From: Catellatospora coxensis
GTDB lineage: Bacteria > Actinomycetota > Actinomycetes > Mycobacteriales > Micromonosporaceae
Reading direction: 5' to 3'
DNA length: 45,943 bases
Assembly: GCF_016862635.1 (NCBI RefSeq)
Contig: NZ_BONI01000076.1
Span: 1-45,943, forward strand
Part shown: positions 34,539 through 44,052 of the stretch, piece by piece
Layout: each line of letters begins with the position of its first letter
Numbering within the stretch: position 1 is the first letter of the stretch
Made by a program: the position numbers and the translations under genes
Notes under the pieces: generated by a model
What the model saw: the letters and a program-made list of their open reading frames with translations, nothing else
The model's database searches: none
Told to the model about the DNA's origin: nothing

Positions 34539-35339
34539 GTGAGCGGATCAGGTGGGCTGCGGCAGCTGCTGCGCGGGGACTGCCACGTGCACACCGACTG
34601 GTCCGACGGCGGTGACCCGCTGGAGGCGATGGTCGCCGCGGCGGCCGCGCAGGGACACGACTACGTGGTGCTGACCGATCACTCGCCCCGGCTGACCATC
34701 GCGCACGGGCTGTCCCCGCAGCGGCTGCGCCGCCAGCTCGACGCGGTAGGGGCGGTGAACGAGGCGCTGGCGGGCACCGGGTTCCGGGTGCTGACCGGCA
34801 TCGAGGTCGACATCCTGCCTGACGGCAGCCTCGACCAGGAGCCGGAGTTGCTGGCGTTGCTCGACGTCGTGGTCGGCTCGGTGCACAGCGAGCTGCGCAT
34901 GGAGAAGGCGAAGATGACCCGGCGCCTGCTCGCCGCGCTGGCCCACCCGCACCTGGACATCCTGGGCCACTGCACCGGCCGCAAGCTTCCCGTCGCGACC
35001 GACGCGCGGCACGCGGCCCGCGGCGGCACGCTCCGCCGTCGCGCGCCGAGCAGCTTCGACGTGGACGCGGTGTTCGCCGCGGCGGCCCGTCACGACAAGG
35101 CGATCGAGATCAACTCTCGGCCGGACCGCCTCGACCCGCCGTCGAACCTGCTGCGCAAGGCCGCCAAGGTGGCCGGGCTGCGCTTCGCGATCAACACCGA
35201 CGCGCACGCGGTCGCGCAGCTCGACTGGCTGGGCAACGGGTGCGCCCGCGCCGAGGCGGCCGGCCTCACCGCCGACCGGATCGTGAACACGCTGCCGGCC
35301 GACGAGCTGCTGGACTGGACCCGTACCCACCAGGCTTGA
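34539..35339 (+). CDS. PHP-domain phosphoesterase-like protein
   Basis: A 266-residue PHP domain, a metal-binding TIM-like barrel. Ligand motifs in order: GDCHVHTDWSDG (H16, H18), VVLTDHSPRL, GIEVDILPDGSL, VVGSVHSEL, HPHLDILGHCTGR, AIEINSRPDR and INTDAHAVAQLD. All PHP motifs are present, so it is probably active. Free-standing relatives include histidinol phosphatase-like and nucleoside monophosphate phosphatases; the substrate here is unknown. Leaderless GTG start. Confidence 0.9.
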   Translation: MSGSGGLRQLLRGDCHVHTDWSDGGDPLEAMVAAAAAQGHDYVVLTDHSPRLTIAHGLSPQRLRRQLDAVGAVNEALAGTGFRVLTGIEVDILPDGSLDQEPELLALLDVVVGSVHSELRMEKAKMTRRLLAALAHPHLDILGHCTGRKLPVATDARHAARGGTLRRRAPSSFDVDAVFAAAARHDKAIEINSRPDRLDPPSNLLRKAAKVAGLRFAINTDAHAVAQLDWLGNGCARAEAAGLTADRIVNTLPADELLDWTRTHQA

Positions 35340-35373
35340 GCAGCGTGCCCACCCCCGGCCCGCACCGGGCGGG

Positions 35374-36318
35374 TCAGCGGCGGCGGGAGAGGGCGCCCTG
35401 GGCGACGGCCACGCCGAGCAGCACGATCAGCGCGCCGACGGGCTGGTTCCAGTGCAGGGACTCGCCCAGCACCAGGATGCCGAGCAGGGTGGCCACCACG
35501 GGGACGAGGTAGGTCACGTACGCGGCGGTGGACGCGCCGGCGGCCGTGATCACGCGCATGTTCAGGGCGAACGCGATGCCGCTGCCGAACACGCCGAGCG
35601 CCACCACCGAGCCGATGACCGGCCAGGACAGGTCGGTGACCGCGGGCGGCATACCGGAGATCAGCAGGGCGGCCAGCACCGAGGCGAGCGCCGCGACCGC
35701 GGTCTGCACGAACGCGAGCGACACCCCGGACGGCCGGGTGCCGCCGAAGTCGCGGCCGGTGACGAAGCGCTTGAGGTACGGGATCGACACGCCGTAGCAG
35801 GCGGCCGCCGCCCCGCACATGAGCTGCCCGCTCAGCGAGGACGCCCCGGCGTCGTGCCAGAAGCCGAGCACGATGAGCACGCCCGCGAAGCCGAGCAGCA
35901 GGCCCGCGGCGGCGCGGGCGGTGAACTTCTCGGTGCGGAACACCAGCACCGCGAACGGCAGCACCCACAGCGCGGTGGTGGCGTTCCAGATGCCGGCGAC
36001 CAGGCTGTCGACCCGCTCCTCACCGTACGCGAAAAGGGTGAACGGCAGCGCCACGCCGACCACGCCCGGCAGCAGCATGTGACCCCACAGCCGGCGGTCG
36101 CCCGGCAGCCGCTGCCCGGCGATGAGCAGCAGCGCCAGCAGCGTCAACGCGCCGATGACGATCCGGCCGGCGGCCACCCAGGTCGGGTGCAGCTCCCGTA
36201 CGCCGATCTTGATGAAGATGAAGCTGGAGCCCCAGATCACCGCGTTCGCCGCGAATGCGGGCAACCAGGCTGACCTGGTGGCGGACGCGGTGGTGTCAGG
36301 AGCGATAGTGGTAGTCAC
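35374..36318 (-). CDS. EamA/RhaT-family drug-metabolite transporter
   Basis: A 314-residue membrane protein with ten helices in two EamA repeats: AFAANAVIWGSSFIFIKIGV begins the first, and MCGAAAACYGVSIPYLKRFV begins the second. It ends with GALIVLLGVAVAQGALSRRR. Such proteins export metabolites or amino acids; the substrate is not inferable. The GTG at 36316-36318 gives MTTTIAPDTTASATR before the first helix. It converges on the PHP gene without a clear terminator. Confidence 0.9.
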   Translation of the reverse strand: MTTTIAPDTTASATRSAWLPAFAANAVIWGSSFIFIKIGVRELHPTWVAAGRIVIGALTLLALLLIAGQRLPGDRRLWGHMLLPGVVGVALPFTLFAYGEERVDSLVAGIWNATTALWVLPFAVLVFRTEKFTARAAAGLLLGFAGVLIVLGFWHDAGASSLSGQLMCGAAAACYGVSIPYLKRFVTGRDFGGTRPSGVSLAFVQTAVAALASVLAALLISGMPPAVTDLSWPVIGSVVALGVFGSGIAFALNMRVITAAGASTAAYVTYLVPVVATLLGILVLGESLHWNQPVGALIVLLGVAVAQGALSRRR

Positions 36319-36426
36319 CCCTGACACACTGCCAGAGTCGCCGGGTCCCGGGCCAGCGAGTTCCAGACATCGAACAGCTGATTCGCGCCACAACTATGTC
36401 GCCTGCGCCCGGCCGGTCCGGTCGGC

Positions 36427-36432
36427 TAGGTT
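36427..36432 (+). promoter_or_regulatory. -10 box of a leaderless promoter
   Basis: TAGGTT lies exactly at -12 to -7 of the ATG at 36439, which lacks a ribosome site. Confidence 0.6.
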
Positions 36433-36438
36433 TCACGC

Positions 36439-38109
36439 ATGGGACGAGTTGATGACCTGGCCGATCGCTATGTCGACGAGTGGGCACCGCTGAGCCCCAC
36501 CGGCGCCACCTATGTCGGTATCAGCGGCTATGACGACAAACTGGATGACCTCTCCGCGGACGGCTTCGCCGCCGGCGCCGACCTGGAGCGCCGTACGCTG
36601 GCCGAACTCCGGTCGATCGAGCCCGAGAACGAGCGCGAGTTCGTCGCCAAGGAAGCCATGATCGAGCGGCTGGAGCTGGGCGTCGCCCGGTTCGACGCGG
36701 GCGAGGTGACCAGCGAGCTGAACGTGATCTCCAGCGCGCTGCACAACCTGCGGGCCACGTTCGACCTGATGTCGACCGACAGCGAGGACGCGAAGGCGAA
36801 CATCGCCGCCCGGCTCAACGCCTTCCCCACCGCGCTCACGCAGTACCGGCAGACCCTGCTGGACGCCGCGCGCGCAGGCAAGGTCAGCGCGCGCCGCCAG
36901 ATCGAGGAGGTCGCCAAGCAGTGCGACATCTGGACCAGCGCCGACGGTGACGACTTCTACTTCGGCCTGGCCCGGCGCATCGAGGCCGACGGCGCGCTGC
37001 GCGCCGAGCTGGACCGCGGCGCGGCGGCCGCGAACGAGGCGACCCGCGAGTTCGGGCAGTTCCTGCGCACCGAGATGGCCCCGCTCGGCCGGGAGAAGGA
37101 GGCCGCCGGGCGCGAGCGCTACGAGCTGGCCTCGCAGTACTTCCTCGGCGCCCGGGTGGACCTGGACGAGACGTACGCCTGGGGCTTCGAGGAGCTGCAC
37201 CGGCTGGAGACCGAGATGCGGGCCGTGTCCGCGGTCATCGCCGGTCCCGGCGCGTCCATCGACGAGGCGGTGGCCAAGCTCGACGCCGACCCGAAGTACC
37301 GGATCGAGGGCAAGGAGCAGTTCCGCGACTGGATGCAGCAGCTCGCCGAGAAGGCCATCAGCGACCTGAACGGCACCCACTTCGACATCCCCGAGGCGAT
37401 CCGGCGCATCGAGTGCTGCCTCGCCCCGACCAGCGACGGCGGCATCTACTACACCGGCCCAAGCGAGGACTTCAGCCGTCCCGGCCGGATGTGGTGGGCG
37501 GTGCCGCAGGGCGTCAACGACTTCTCCACCTGGCGTGAGGTGACCACCGTCTACCACGAGGGCGCGCCGGGCCACCACCTGCAGGTCGCCCAGGCGGCGT
37601 ACCAGGCGGAGAAGCTCAACCGCTGGCAGCGGCTGCTGAGCTGGTCCTCGGGCCACGGCGAGGGCTGGGCGCTGTACAGCGAGCGCCTCATGGACGACCT
37701 CGGCTACCTGGCCGACCCCGCCGACAAGCTCGGCATGCTCGACGGGCAGGCGTTCCGGGCCGCCCGGGTGATCGTCGACATCGGCATGCACCTGGAGCTG
37801 GAGATCCCGCGCGACAACCCGTTCGGCTTCCACCCCGGCGAGCGGTGGACCCCCGAGCTGGGCTGGGAGTTCCTGCGGGCGCACTGCCGGATCGGCGACG
37901 AGACGCTGCGCTTCGAGCTCAACCGCTACCTCGGCTGGCCGGGACAGGCCCCGTCCTACAAGGTCGGCGAGCGCATCTGGCTGCAGGCGCGCGACGACGC
38001 CAAGGCCCGCAAGGGCGCCGCGTTCGACCTGCGCCAGTTCCACTCCGACGCCCTCGACCTCGGCTCCCTCGGCCTGGACCCCCTCCGCAAGGCCCTAGCG
38101 CGCCTCTGA
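36439..38109 (+). CDS. DUF885 family protein (putative peptidase)
   Basis: A 556-residue soluble, mostly helical protein. The family-defining motif VYHEGAPGHHLQ (about 372-382) carries a His-Glu pair and two later His that look like a gluzincin-type zinc site. Downstream, SSGHGEGWALYSERLMDDLG provides the expected Glu ligand. There is no signal peptide, so it is probably cytoplasmic. DUF885 proteins are assumed to be carboxypeptidase-like; the substrate is not known. Confidence 0.9.
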   Translation: MGRVDDLADRYVDEWAPLSPTGATYVGISGYDDKLDDLSADGFAAGADLERRTLAELRSIEPENEREFVAKEAMIERLELGVARFDAGEVTSELNVISSALHNLRATFDLMSTDSEDAKANIAARLNAFPTALTQYRQTLLDAARAGKVSARRQIEEVAKQCDIWTSADGDDFYFGLARRIEADGALRAELDRGAAAANEATREFGQFLRTEMAPLGREKEAAGRERYELASQYFLGARVDLDETYAWGFEELHRLETEMRAVSAVIAGPGASIDEAVAKLDADPKYRIEGKEQFRDWMQQLAEKAISDLNGTHFDIPEAIRRIECCLAPTSDGGIYYTGPSEDFSRPGRMWWAVPQGVNDFSTWREVTTVYHEGAPGHHLQVAQAAYQAEKLNRWQRLLSWSSGHGEGWALYSERLMDDLGYLADPADKLGMLDGQAFRAARVIVDIGMHLELEIPRDNPFGFHPGERWTPELGWEFLRAHCRIGDETLRFELNRYLGWPGQAPSYKVGERIWLQARDDAKARKGAAFDLRQFHSDALDLGSLGLDPLRKALARL

Positions 38110-38119
38110 GTTCGGCAAC

Positions 38120-38158
38120 GTGAACGGGCCGGTGGTCATCGACCACCGGCCCGTTCAC
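38120..38158. terminator. Strong intrinsic terminator with T-tract
   Basis: The 18-bp arms (GTGAACGGGCCGGTGGTC and its complement) surround a 3-base loop, followed by ATTTTTCT on the plus strand. It lies between convergent stops at 38109 and 38167. Confidence 0.93.
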
Positions 38159-38166
38159 ATTTTTCT

Positions 38167-40239
38167 CTACTCGGCGACCAGGAAGGTCCACACGCGTGCG
38201 GGCGACAGGGAGCCGTCCTCGAAGCGTGCTTGCGCAGTCAGTACGTTCTCCCCGGCGCGGTCCGGTGCGAGCTCCACCCATACGGTGTTGCTGCCCTCGG
38301 CCGACACGGTGAACTCCGCCCCGTCATTGAGTTTCAGGACGAACGCGGTGACGCCTGGGATCTCCTCGTAGACGGTGAACGTCGAGGCCACGCCGACCCC
38401 GCCCGCGGCGTACCACGGGTTGTACAGGTACGAGTCGATGTACGGGCGGGCGTCCTGGATCAGGATCGACTGGTCGTAGTTCCACTCGGAGGTGGTCCCG
38501 TCGGCGTAGACGCTGCGTATCAGCGACTGCCAGACCCCCGGCTCGGTCGGCGTCCAGTCGAACACGGCGACGCCGCTCGTGTCCGCGTCGACCCGCAGCA
38601 ACTCCTGGTCCCAGTTGAGCTGGTACTCGTAAGCGACCACGTTCGGCGCTCCAGGACGGAACGTCCACGTCAACGGCTTGCCCACCAGCGCCATGTGCCA
38701 GGCAAAGCCGTCGTATCCGGATGAGCCGACCGCCGGCGCGTCCGACACACGGATGGTCTCGCTCCAGACGCCGGCCGGACCTGCCGCCGTGTAGCTGGTC
38801 ACGGTCAGCCGCGGCCAGCCCGGCTCGGTGAAGACGAGCTCGGCGACCGCCTTGCCGTCCTGGCCCGCGGGCACGGTCTGCTCCGGACCGCCGTCGAGGC
38901 GGTACCGGTACTCCGTGACGCCCTCGATGGTCGGGGTGAGCAGGAGCCGGCTGGTCAGGTGCAGCCCGTTCATCTCCACCGTCACGCCGGGCCGGGTGTC
39001 CCGGACCAGGAACGAGTACGACGTCTCCGGGCTGCGGTTGCCGGCCCGGTCGATCGCCCTGGCGTACAGCGTGGCCTGACCCTGCCGGTTCGGCGTGTAG
39101 GTGACAGTCACCGGCGCACCCGGCGCGGGCGCTTCGACGATCTGCTGGCCGCCCTGGCCGTCGCGGAACTCATAACGGACCACGTCCGGATCGCCCTGGG
39201 CGTCGAGCACGAACGTGCCCGGAACGCCCACGCCACCGCTCGCCGGCCCGCCCTGCGGGTACAGCTCCGAGCTGACCAGCGGTGCCTTGGCCGGGGCGAC
39301 CGAGTCGACCGTGAAGTAGCACGGCGCCGCCCATTCCGACAGGTCGTGAGTGTCGGTGGCCTGCGCGGACCAGGCCACCACGGCGCCGTGCGCGTACACG
39401 TTCGTCGGGACGTCCCGGCGGATGTCGCCCCGGCTGTAGCCGTAACCGGTGTAGGTGCGGCGCTGTTCGGGCTGGTCGACCGGCCACGTGGCGAACTCGG
39501 CCCCGACGGGCTCGACGTCAGGGTCGACGACCTTCGCGGAGAGCGTCGTGCCCAGGCCCGACACGGTCGTCGGCGCGGCCTGCGTGGCGCAGGTGTTCTG
39601 GTGATACAGCTTCACGGCGCTGACGACGGGCACGGTGTTGGCCTTGTACTGCAGGTCCGGCCGGTAGACGAAGGTCCGGCCGAACAGGCGGTCGCCCTCC
39701 GCGGCGTCGGCGATCCGCAGTTCCAGCGTCAGTTGGGCGTCGCCGCGCGCCTGGGCCGCGAGTACCGTCTCCCGCAGATCGAAGACCAGGTAACCAGGGC
39801 ACTCGTAGTTCACGCCGGGCACCGGGGTGCCCAGCTTCTCCAGCTCGGCCGGTGGGTTGTTCCAGGTCGGCGCGGAGCCGATGGGTGCGGTGCGCCACAG
39901 CTCCAACGGTGCCGGCGCGGTGCAGTCCGCCGCCGACCGCTCCCGGGCGAGCAGGTTCGCCTCGTAGAGCTTCTTGCCGTTCAATCTGGCCAGGTCGAAC
40001 GTGAAGTAGAACCGGGCCTTGTACTTGGTGCCACCCGCGGGCTCCTGGCGCCCGACCGGCGTGTCGACCGCGAGTTTGACGAAGCTCGCCGACGAGTCAT
40101 GCGAGTTCGTGTACGCCCACGACGACGCCGAGATCGAGGAGACCTCGTAGGCCGCGGCGGGCGACTGTCCACTCAGCAGTGCGGCGGAGGCTGCGGCGGC
40201 TGCCGTGACGGCACCTGCCAGCAGTCTTCTTGCGAACAT
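38167..40239 (-). CDS. Large secreted protein with DNRLRE-like and repeated Ig-like domains
   Basis: A 690-residue exported protein. Signal peptide about 1-30 (MFARRLLAGAVTAAAAASAA ... SPAAA|YE). Residues 31-200 resemble a DNRLRE/disaggregatase-like beta domain (FYFTFDLARLNGKKLYEANL; TWNNPPAELEKLGTPVPGV). The remainder is four or so beta-sandwich repeats (VVRYEFRDGQGGQQIVEAP; YEYQLNWDQELLRVDAD; KLNDGAEFTVSAEGSN) recurring as a V-x-Y/F-x-Y/L-x-L-N/D-G pattern. No catalytic site is evident; an adhesion or cell-surface role is a guess. The ATG has GGGGAGG upstream, but that site lies in a strong hairpin (40244-40285). Confidence 0.78.
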   Translation of the reverse strand: MFARRLLAGAVTAAAAASAALLSGQSPAAAYEVSSISASSWAYTNSHDSSASFVKLAVDTPVGRQEPAGGTKYKARFYFTFDLARLNGKKLYEANLLARERSAADCTAPAPLELWRTAPIGSAPTWNNPPAELEKLGTPVPGVNYECPGYLVFDLRETVLAAQARGDAQLTLELRIADAAEGDRLFGRTFVYRPDLQYKANTVPVVSAVKLYHQNTCATQAAPTTVSGLGTTLSAKVVDPDVEPVGAEFATWPVDQPEQRRTYTGYGYSRGDIRRDVPTNVYAHGAVVAWSAQATDTHDLSEWAAPCYFTVDSVAPAKAPLVSSELYPQGGPASGGVGVPGTFVLDAQGDPDVVRYEFRDGQGGQQIVEAPAPGAPVTVTYTPNRQGQATLYARAIDRAGNRSPETSYSFLVRDTRPGVTVEMNGLHLTSRLLLTPTIEGVTEYRYRLDGGPEQTVPAGQDGKAVAELVFTEPGWPRLTVTSYTAAGPAGVWSETIRVSDAPAVGSSGYDGFAWHMALVGKPLTWTFRPGAPNVVAYEYQLNWDQELLRVDADTSGVAVFDWTPTEPGVWQSLIRSVYADGTTSEWNYDQSILIQDARPYIDSYLYNPWYAAGGVGVASTFTVYEEIPGVTAFVLKLNDGAEFTVSAEGSNTVWVELAPDRAGENVLTAQARFEDGSLSPARVWTFLVAE

Positions 40240-40243
40240 CGAA

Positions 40244-40285
40244 CCTCCCCGTCGTCTCGCACACGTGTCCGAGACGACGGGGAGG
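40244..40285. promoter_or_regulatory. Hairpin enclosing the ribosome site of the secreted protein gene
   Basis: Perfect 16-bp arms CCTCCCCGTCGTCTCG (40244-40259) and its complement (40270-40285) with a 10-base loop. The arm nearest the gene contains GGGGAGG on the minus strand, the ribosome site of the gene starting at 40239. In any transcript entering from upstream the site would be buried. It can also act as the terminator of the ABC operon ending at 40368. Confidence 0.8.
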
Positions 40286-40367
40286 CTATCAACAGGATCC
40301 GATAGGTCGCCTCACCATTTCGGCCCACCGCGATGTCGCGCTCCGACGCGTGCCCGGTGCCCGCGGC

Positions 40368-41720
40368 TCAGGGCGTGGACAGCGCCTCCGTGGGTGACAG
40401 CCGCGACGCGCGGACCGCCGGGTAGAGGCCCGCGACTCCGCCGATCACCAGGGTCGCGCACAGACCGCCGAGGGTCGCCCAGGCGGGCACGACGCCCGGC
40501 CAGCCCTGGAAGAGGGCGTACGCCGTGGTCACCAGCCCGCCCAGCAGCACCCCGCCGACTCCGCCGAGCGCCGCCAGCAGCAGCGACTCGGTGAGGAACT
40601 GGCCGCGCACCTGGCCCCGGGTGGCCCCGAGCGAGCGGCGCAGGCCGATCTCGGCCCGCCGCTCCAGCACCGAGACGACCATCGTGTTGGCCACCCCGAC
40701 CCCGCCGACCAGCAGCGCCACCGCACCCAGGCCCAGCAGCAGCCCGGTGAAGGCCTTGTCGGTGGCCAGTTGCGCGGCCAGCGCGTCCGAGGGCCGGGAC
40801 ACCTTGACCTCATTCGGCGCCTCCGGGTTCGCGGTCGCGGCGAGCACGCCACTGACCGCCTCCACCTGGGACTCCGCGGACCGGGTGTACACCGTCGTGG
40901 CGTGCCCGTCGAAGTCCAGGTAGGACTCGGCCGCGGGCCAGCCGATCAGCGCGGCGGTGTCCAGCTCGGCGGCCAGCGGCACCGGCCGCAGGATGCCCAC
41001 CACGGTGAACCAGCGGCCGCCCAGCCACACCTGCCGGTCCGGCCCGGCCTCGGGCACCCCGAGCCGGCTCGCCGCGGTCGCCCCGAGCACCGTCGCGGGG
41101 TAACGGGCCGTCGCCGCGTTGAGCCACGTCCCGTCGGCCAGTTCCGCGCCGACGGTGGCGGGCAGGTCCAGGTCGGTGGCGCGTACGCCCAGGCTGCCAC
41201 TCTCGGCCGCGGGTATCCGGTCGGAGCGGTAGACCTTGGTGTCGACCCGGCCCACCGCGGACACGTCGGTGACCGGGCCGATCCGCTCGATCATCGTGGC
41301 CGCCTCGACCGGCAGCTTCGCGTCCTGCCCGAACAGGCTGCTGCCCGGGCTGACGGTGAGCAGGTTGGTGCCGAGCCGGTCCAGGGTCTGGTCCAGTTCC
41401 GCCCGCGACGACGCGGAGATGCCGACCACGGCGACCATCGCCGCGATCCCGATGGCGATACCCAGCGCGGACAGCAGCGCCCGGGTCGGCCGGGTACGCA
41501 GCCCGATGGCCCCCACCCGCACGAGATCCGCCCACCGCAGCCGCGGCGCGGTCAGGCCCGCCCCCCGTCCTTGATCACCGGACTTGCCCGGCACCTGTGC
41601 GTATCTTGACCGTCCTTTCGCCCGGTTGCCTGGCAAGTCGGACGACCTTGGTGAGGCCGCCGCCCGGGTCGCGGCCGACGGGCGGTTCGTGGGGGCGGGC
41701 CGGGTGCCATGGGTACTCAT
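40368..41720 (-). CDS. MacB-type ABC transporter permease with N-terminal extension
   Basis: A 450-residue permease: first membrane helix in [21 protein letters not shown], a large extracytoplasmic MacB domain (about 110-320), then three helices ([57 protein letters not shown]) and the typical ending [18 protein letters not shown]. The first 60 residues ([15 protein letters not shown]...) are not part of the family; they include codons read through a palindromic element (41581-41639). The ATG overlaps the ATPase stop (ATGA). With the ATPase and HlyD-like protein it forms a MacAB-type exporter. Confidence 0.88.
   Translation of the reverse strand: MSTHGTRPAPTNRPSAATRAAASPRSSDLPGNRAKGRSRYAQVPGKSGDQGRGAGLTAPRLRWADLVRVGAIGLRTRPTRALLSALGIAIGIAAMVAVVGISASSRAELDQTLDRLGTNLLTVSPGSSLFGQDAKLPVEAATMIERIGPVTDVSAVGRVDTKVYRSDRIPAAESGSLGVRATDLDLPATVGAELADGTWLNAATARYPATVLGATAASRLGVPEAGPDRQVWLGGRWFTVVGILRPVPLAAELDTAALIGWPAAESYLDFDGHATTVYTRSAESQVEAVSGVLAATANPEAPNEVKVSRPSDALAAQLATDKAFTGLLLGLGAVALLVGGVGVANTMVVSVLERRAEIGLRRSLGATRGQVRGQFLTESLLLAALGGVGGVLLGGLVTTAYALFQGWPGVVPAWATLGGLCATLVIGGVAGLYPAVRASRLSPTEALSTP
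41581..41639. repeat. Dispersed palindromic element, copy B, inside the permease gene
   Basis: Arms GACTTGCCCGGCA (41581-41593) and TGCCTGGCAAGTC (41627-41639; one mismatch) enclose GTGCGTATCTTGA and CTTTCGCCCG, as at 2746-2799. It lies in frame in the 5' part of the permease gene and encodes the stretch [19 protein letters not shown] on the minus strand. Confidence 0.75.
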
Positions 41721-42460
41721 GCGGGGGCCTCGGTGATCAGCGCGCCGTCGCGTAAGGCGATCATGCGGGGAAAGGACGCGGCTATCTCCCGGTCATGGGT
41801 GATCACGACCAGCGTGGTGCCCGCCGCGTTGAGCTCACGCAGCAGGTCCAGGATCACACCGCCGGAGTGCGAGTCCAGATTGCCGGTGGGCTCGTCGGCC
41901 AGCAGCAGCGGCGGGTCGCCGACCACGGCGCGGGCGATCGCGACCCGCTGCCGCTCGCCACCGGACAGCTCGTGCGGTCGATGGGTCAGCCGGTGCGCCA
42001 GCCCCACCCGGTCCAGCGCGGCAGTCGCCCGCTCCCGGCGCTCCCGCAACGGCACACCCGCATAGAGCAGGCCGTCGGCGACGTTGTCCACGCAGGACGT
42101 CCCCTGCGCGAGGTGGAACTGCTGGAACACGAACCCGATCCGGCTGCCGCGCAGCGCGGACAGCTGCCGGTCCGACAACTCGGCCAGGTCGTACCCGTCG
42201 ATCTCGACGCGGCCGCCGGACGGCCGGTCCAGCGCTCCGATCATGTGCAGCATCGTCGACTTGCCCGAGCCGGACGGCCCGACGATCGCGGCCGCCTCGC
42301 CGCGCTCGATCCGCAGACTCACCCCCGCCAGGGCAGTCACGCCGCCCGGATAGACCTTGGCCACGTCGGTGAGGGCGATCATCGCGGCCGGTCCCGGTCC
42401 GTCGCCCTCGGCCGGCAGGCCGGTGGCCCGGCTCGGCCCACCCGGGGGTACGCCGGTCAC
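41717..42460 (-). CDS. ABC transporter ATP-binding protein (MacB/LolD type)
   Basis: A 247-residue ATPase. Walker A is GPSGSGKST, the Q-loop lies in [11 protein letters not shown], the signature is [14 protein letters not shown], Walker B is [12 protein letters not shown] and the H-loop is VITHDREIA. It begins with a GTG at 42458-42460 overlapping the HlyD gene stop (GTGA), which adds a 26-residue Pro/Gly-rich start; the ATG at 42382 ([14 protein letters not shown]) is the alternative. It powers the permease at 40368-41720. Confidence 0.94.
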   Translation of the reverse strand: MTGVPPGGPSRATGLPAEGDGPGPAAMIALTDVAKVYPGGVTALAGVSLRIERGEAAAIVGPSGSGKSTMLHMIGALDRPSGGRVEIDGYDLAELSDRQLSALRGSRIGFVFQQFHLAQGTSCVDNVADGLLYAGVPLRERRERATAALDRVGLAHRLTHRPHELSGGERQRVAIARAVVGDPPLLLADEPTGNLDSHSGGVILDLLRELNAAGTTLVVITHDREIAASFPRMIALRDGALITEAPA

Positions 42461-43506
42461 GACGGCATCCCGACGACCGTGCCCTCGGCCAGGCCGTCCC
42501 CGCTGACCTCGACCCGGCCGGTCGCGAACAGCCCGGTCCGCACGGCCACGATCCGGCTCGCGCCGCCCTCGACCACCTCGACGCCGTAACCGCCCTCGGC
42601 CAGCGCGAGCAGCGCCGCGACCGGCACCGTCAGCACACCCTCGCGGGTCTCCGCGGTGAAGTCGACGTCGACGGCGGCCTGCTGGAAGCCCTGCACCGCG
42701 TCCTTCGCGGTCAGCGACACGGTGACCTCCAGGTTCGTCGTCGGGTCGGCCCCGTTGACGCCCGGCGCGATGACCGTCTGCACCGCGCCGACCTTGCCGG
42801 GCACCCGCTTGCCGTCGGGCAGCTCGACCTCCACCGTCGCGCCGGGCACGGCCAGCCGCTCGTCGGCGACCTCCAGCTCCACCACGACCGCGCGGTCCAC
42901 GCCGGTGCGGGTGAGGATCGGCGTGCCGGGCTGCACCAGGTCGCCGACGGTCGCGCTGAGCGCGTCCACCCGCGCCTGCCCGGCCGCGAACACGACCCGG
43001 CCCGGCTCGACCACCCCCGTCTCGGGCAGGCCCAGGTCCTCCTGCCACTGCCGCACCGCACTCGCCGTCGCGGCGGTGAACTCGCGGTCCACGGTGAAGC
43101 CGTCGTACCCGAGCGCCTTGAGGTTCTGCTCCAGCTGCTTCACGTCGGCGCCCTCGACCCCGTCGCGCAGCTGCCGGTACGCGGGCAGCGCCCCGTACAG
43201 CAGCACCACCGGCTGGTCGTCGAGGCGGAACAGGGGCTTGCCGCGACCGATCACCGCGCCCTCCGCGGCCAGCCAGGTGACCGTGCCCGCGCTGCGCGCG
43301 CCGACGGTGTGCTCGGCGCCGTAGCCGAGGGTGCCGCTCTTCGTCTCGGTGTCCGCCAGCGACTGCCGGGTCACCGTGGCCGTCTCGGGCGGACCGGCGG
43401 CGGCCGGCTCCGTCTCGCCGGACAGGCCCGGCAGGCCCACGGCCAGCCCCGCCGCCGTGGCGAGCGCGAGCACGGCGACGCCGCCGACCAGGTAGCGAGC
43501 CCTCAC
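42457..43506 (-). CDS. HlyD/MacA-like periplasmic adaptor with peptidoglycan-binding domain
   Basis: A 349-residue protein: N-terminal signal anchor ([19 protein letters not shown]), a lipoyl/barrel-like hybrid domain ([22 protein letters not shown]), a PG_binding_1 insert ([20 protein letters not shown] ... [18 protein letters not shown]) and membrane-proximal beta domains. This is the actinobacterial version of efflux adaptors. The GTG at 43504-43506 overlaps the lipoprotein stop (GTGA). It probably links the MacAB-like pump to the cell wall. Confidence 0.9.
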   Translation of the reverse strand: MRARYLVGGVAVLALATAAGLAVGLPGLSGETEPAAAGPPETATVTRQSLADTETKSGTLGYGAEHTVGARSAGTVTWLAAEGAVIGRGKPLFRLDDQPVVLLYGALPAYRQLRDGVEGADVKQLEQNLKALGYDGFTVDREFTAATASAVRQWQEDLGLPETGVVEPGRVVFAAGQARVDALSATVGDLVQPGTPILTRTGVDRAVVVELEVADERLAVPGATVEVELPDGKRVPGKVGAVQTVIAPGVNGADPTTNLEVTVSLTAKDAVQGFQQAAVDVDFTAETREGVLTVPVAALLALAEGGYGVEVVEGGASRIVAVRTGLFATGRVEVSGDGLAEGTVVGMPS

Positions 43507-44036
43507 TTGCCACCGCCGCCCTTGAAGTCCGGCACGATCGCGCGGCACTTCTCCAGTGCCTTGGTGAACGCCGGGCTGGTACGCCACTGGCCGAGTGCGC
43601 CGTCCAGCCGCAGCTTGCCGGTGTCGTCGGGCTCCGGGAACTCCGGCACCCCGTTCTCGCGCATGCACTTGGCGAAGGTCCGCAGCTTCTCCACCTGCTC
43701 GGGGTCGAACTGCACCGCCTCGCCGCCGTTCGGCAGCAACGTCTTGCACGCCTCCATCGCCGGCTGCAGCTTGTCCTTGTCGATCTTCGCGATGTCGGCC
43801 CGCATCTGGTCACCCGGCTCGGGGTCGGGCATGTCCACGCCGTGCTCGCGCATGCAGGCGGCGAACTTGCGTCCCTGCTCCTGCTTGTCCAGCGCCGCCG
43901 CCGAGGCCGAAGCGCCCGGCCGGGCCCCGCCCGCCGTCGCCACACCCTCGTCCTTCGTCCCGCCGCACGCCACCAGCACCGGCGCCAACGCCAGCACCGC
44001 CGCGACGGCCGTCAGTCTCGTCCTCATGCGGCCCAT
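43503..44036 (-). CDS. Lipoprotein with duplicated CMREHGV motif
   Basis: A 177-residue lipoprotein. The signal peptide ends in the lipobox L-V-A-C (about C24), followed by GGTKDEG. The mature part has two related segments, [17 protein letters not shown] and [17 protein letters not shown], each with a later conserved Cys ([16 protein letters not shown]), suggesting paired disulfides. I know such proteins only as companions of HlyD/MacAB operons in actinobacteria. ATG at 44036 after GGGGGCGGG; the ATG at 44027 is an alternative. First gene of the efflux operon. Confidence 0.82.
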   Translation of the reverse strand: MGRMRTRLTAVAAVLALAPVLVACGGTKDEGVATAGGARPGASASAAALDKQEQGRKFAACMREHGVDMPDPEPGDQMRADIAKIDKDKLQPAMEACKTLLPNGGEAVQFDPEQVEKLRTFAKCMRENGVPEFPEPDDTGKLRLDGALGQWRTSPAFTKALEKCRAIVPDFKGGGGK

Positions 44037-44052
44037 CAGACCCGCCCCCGCA

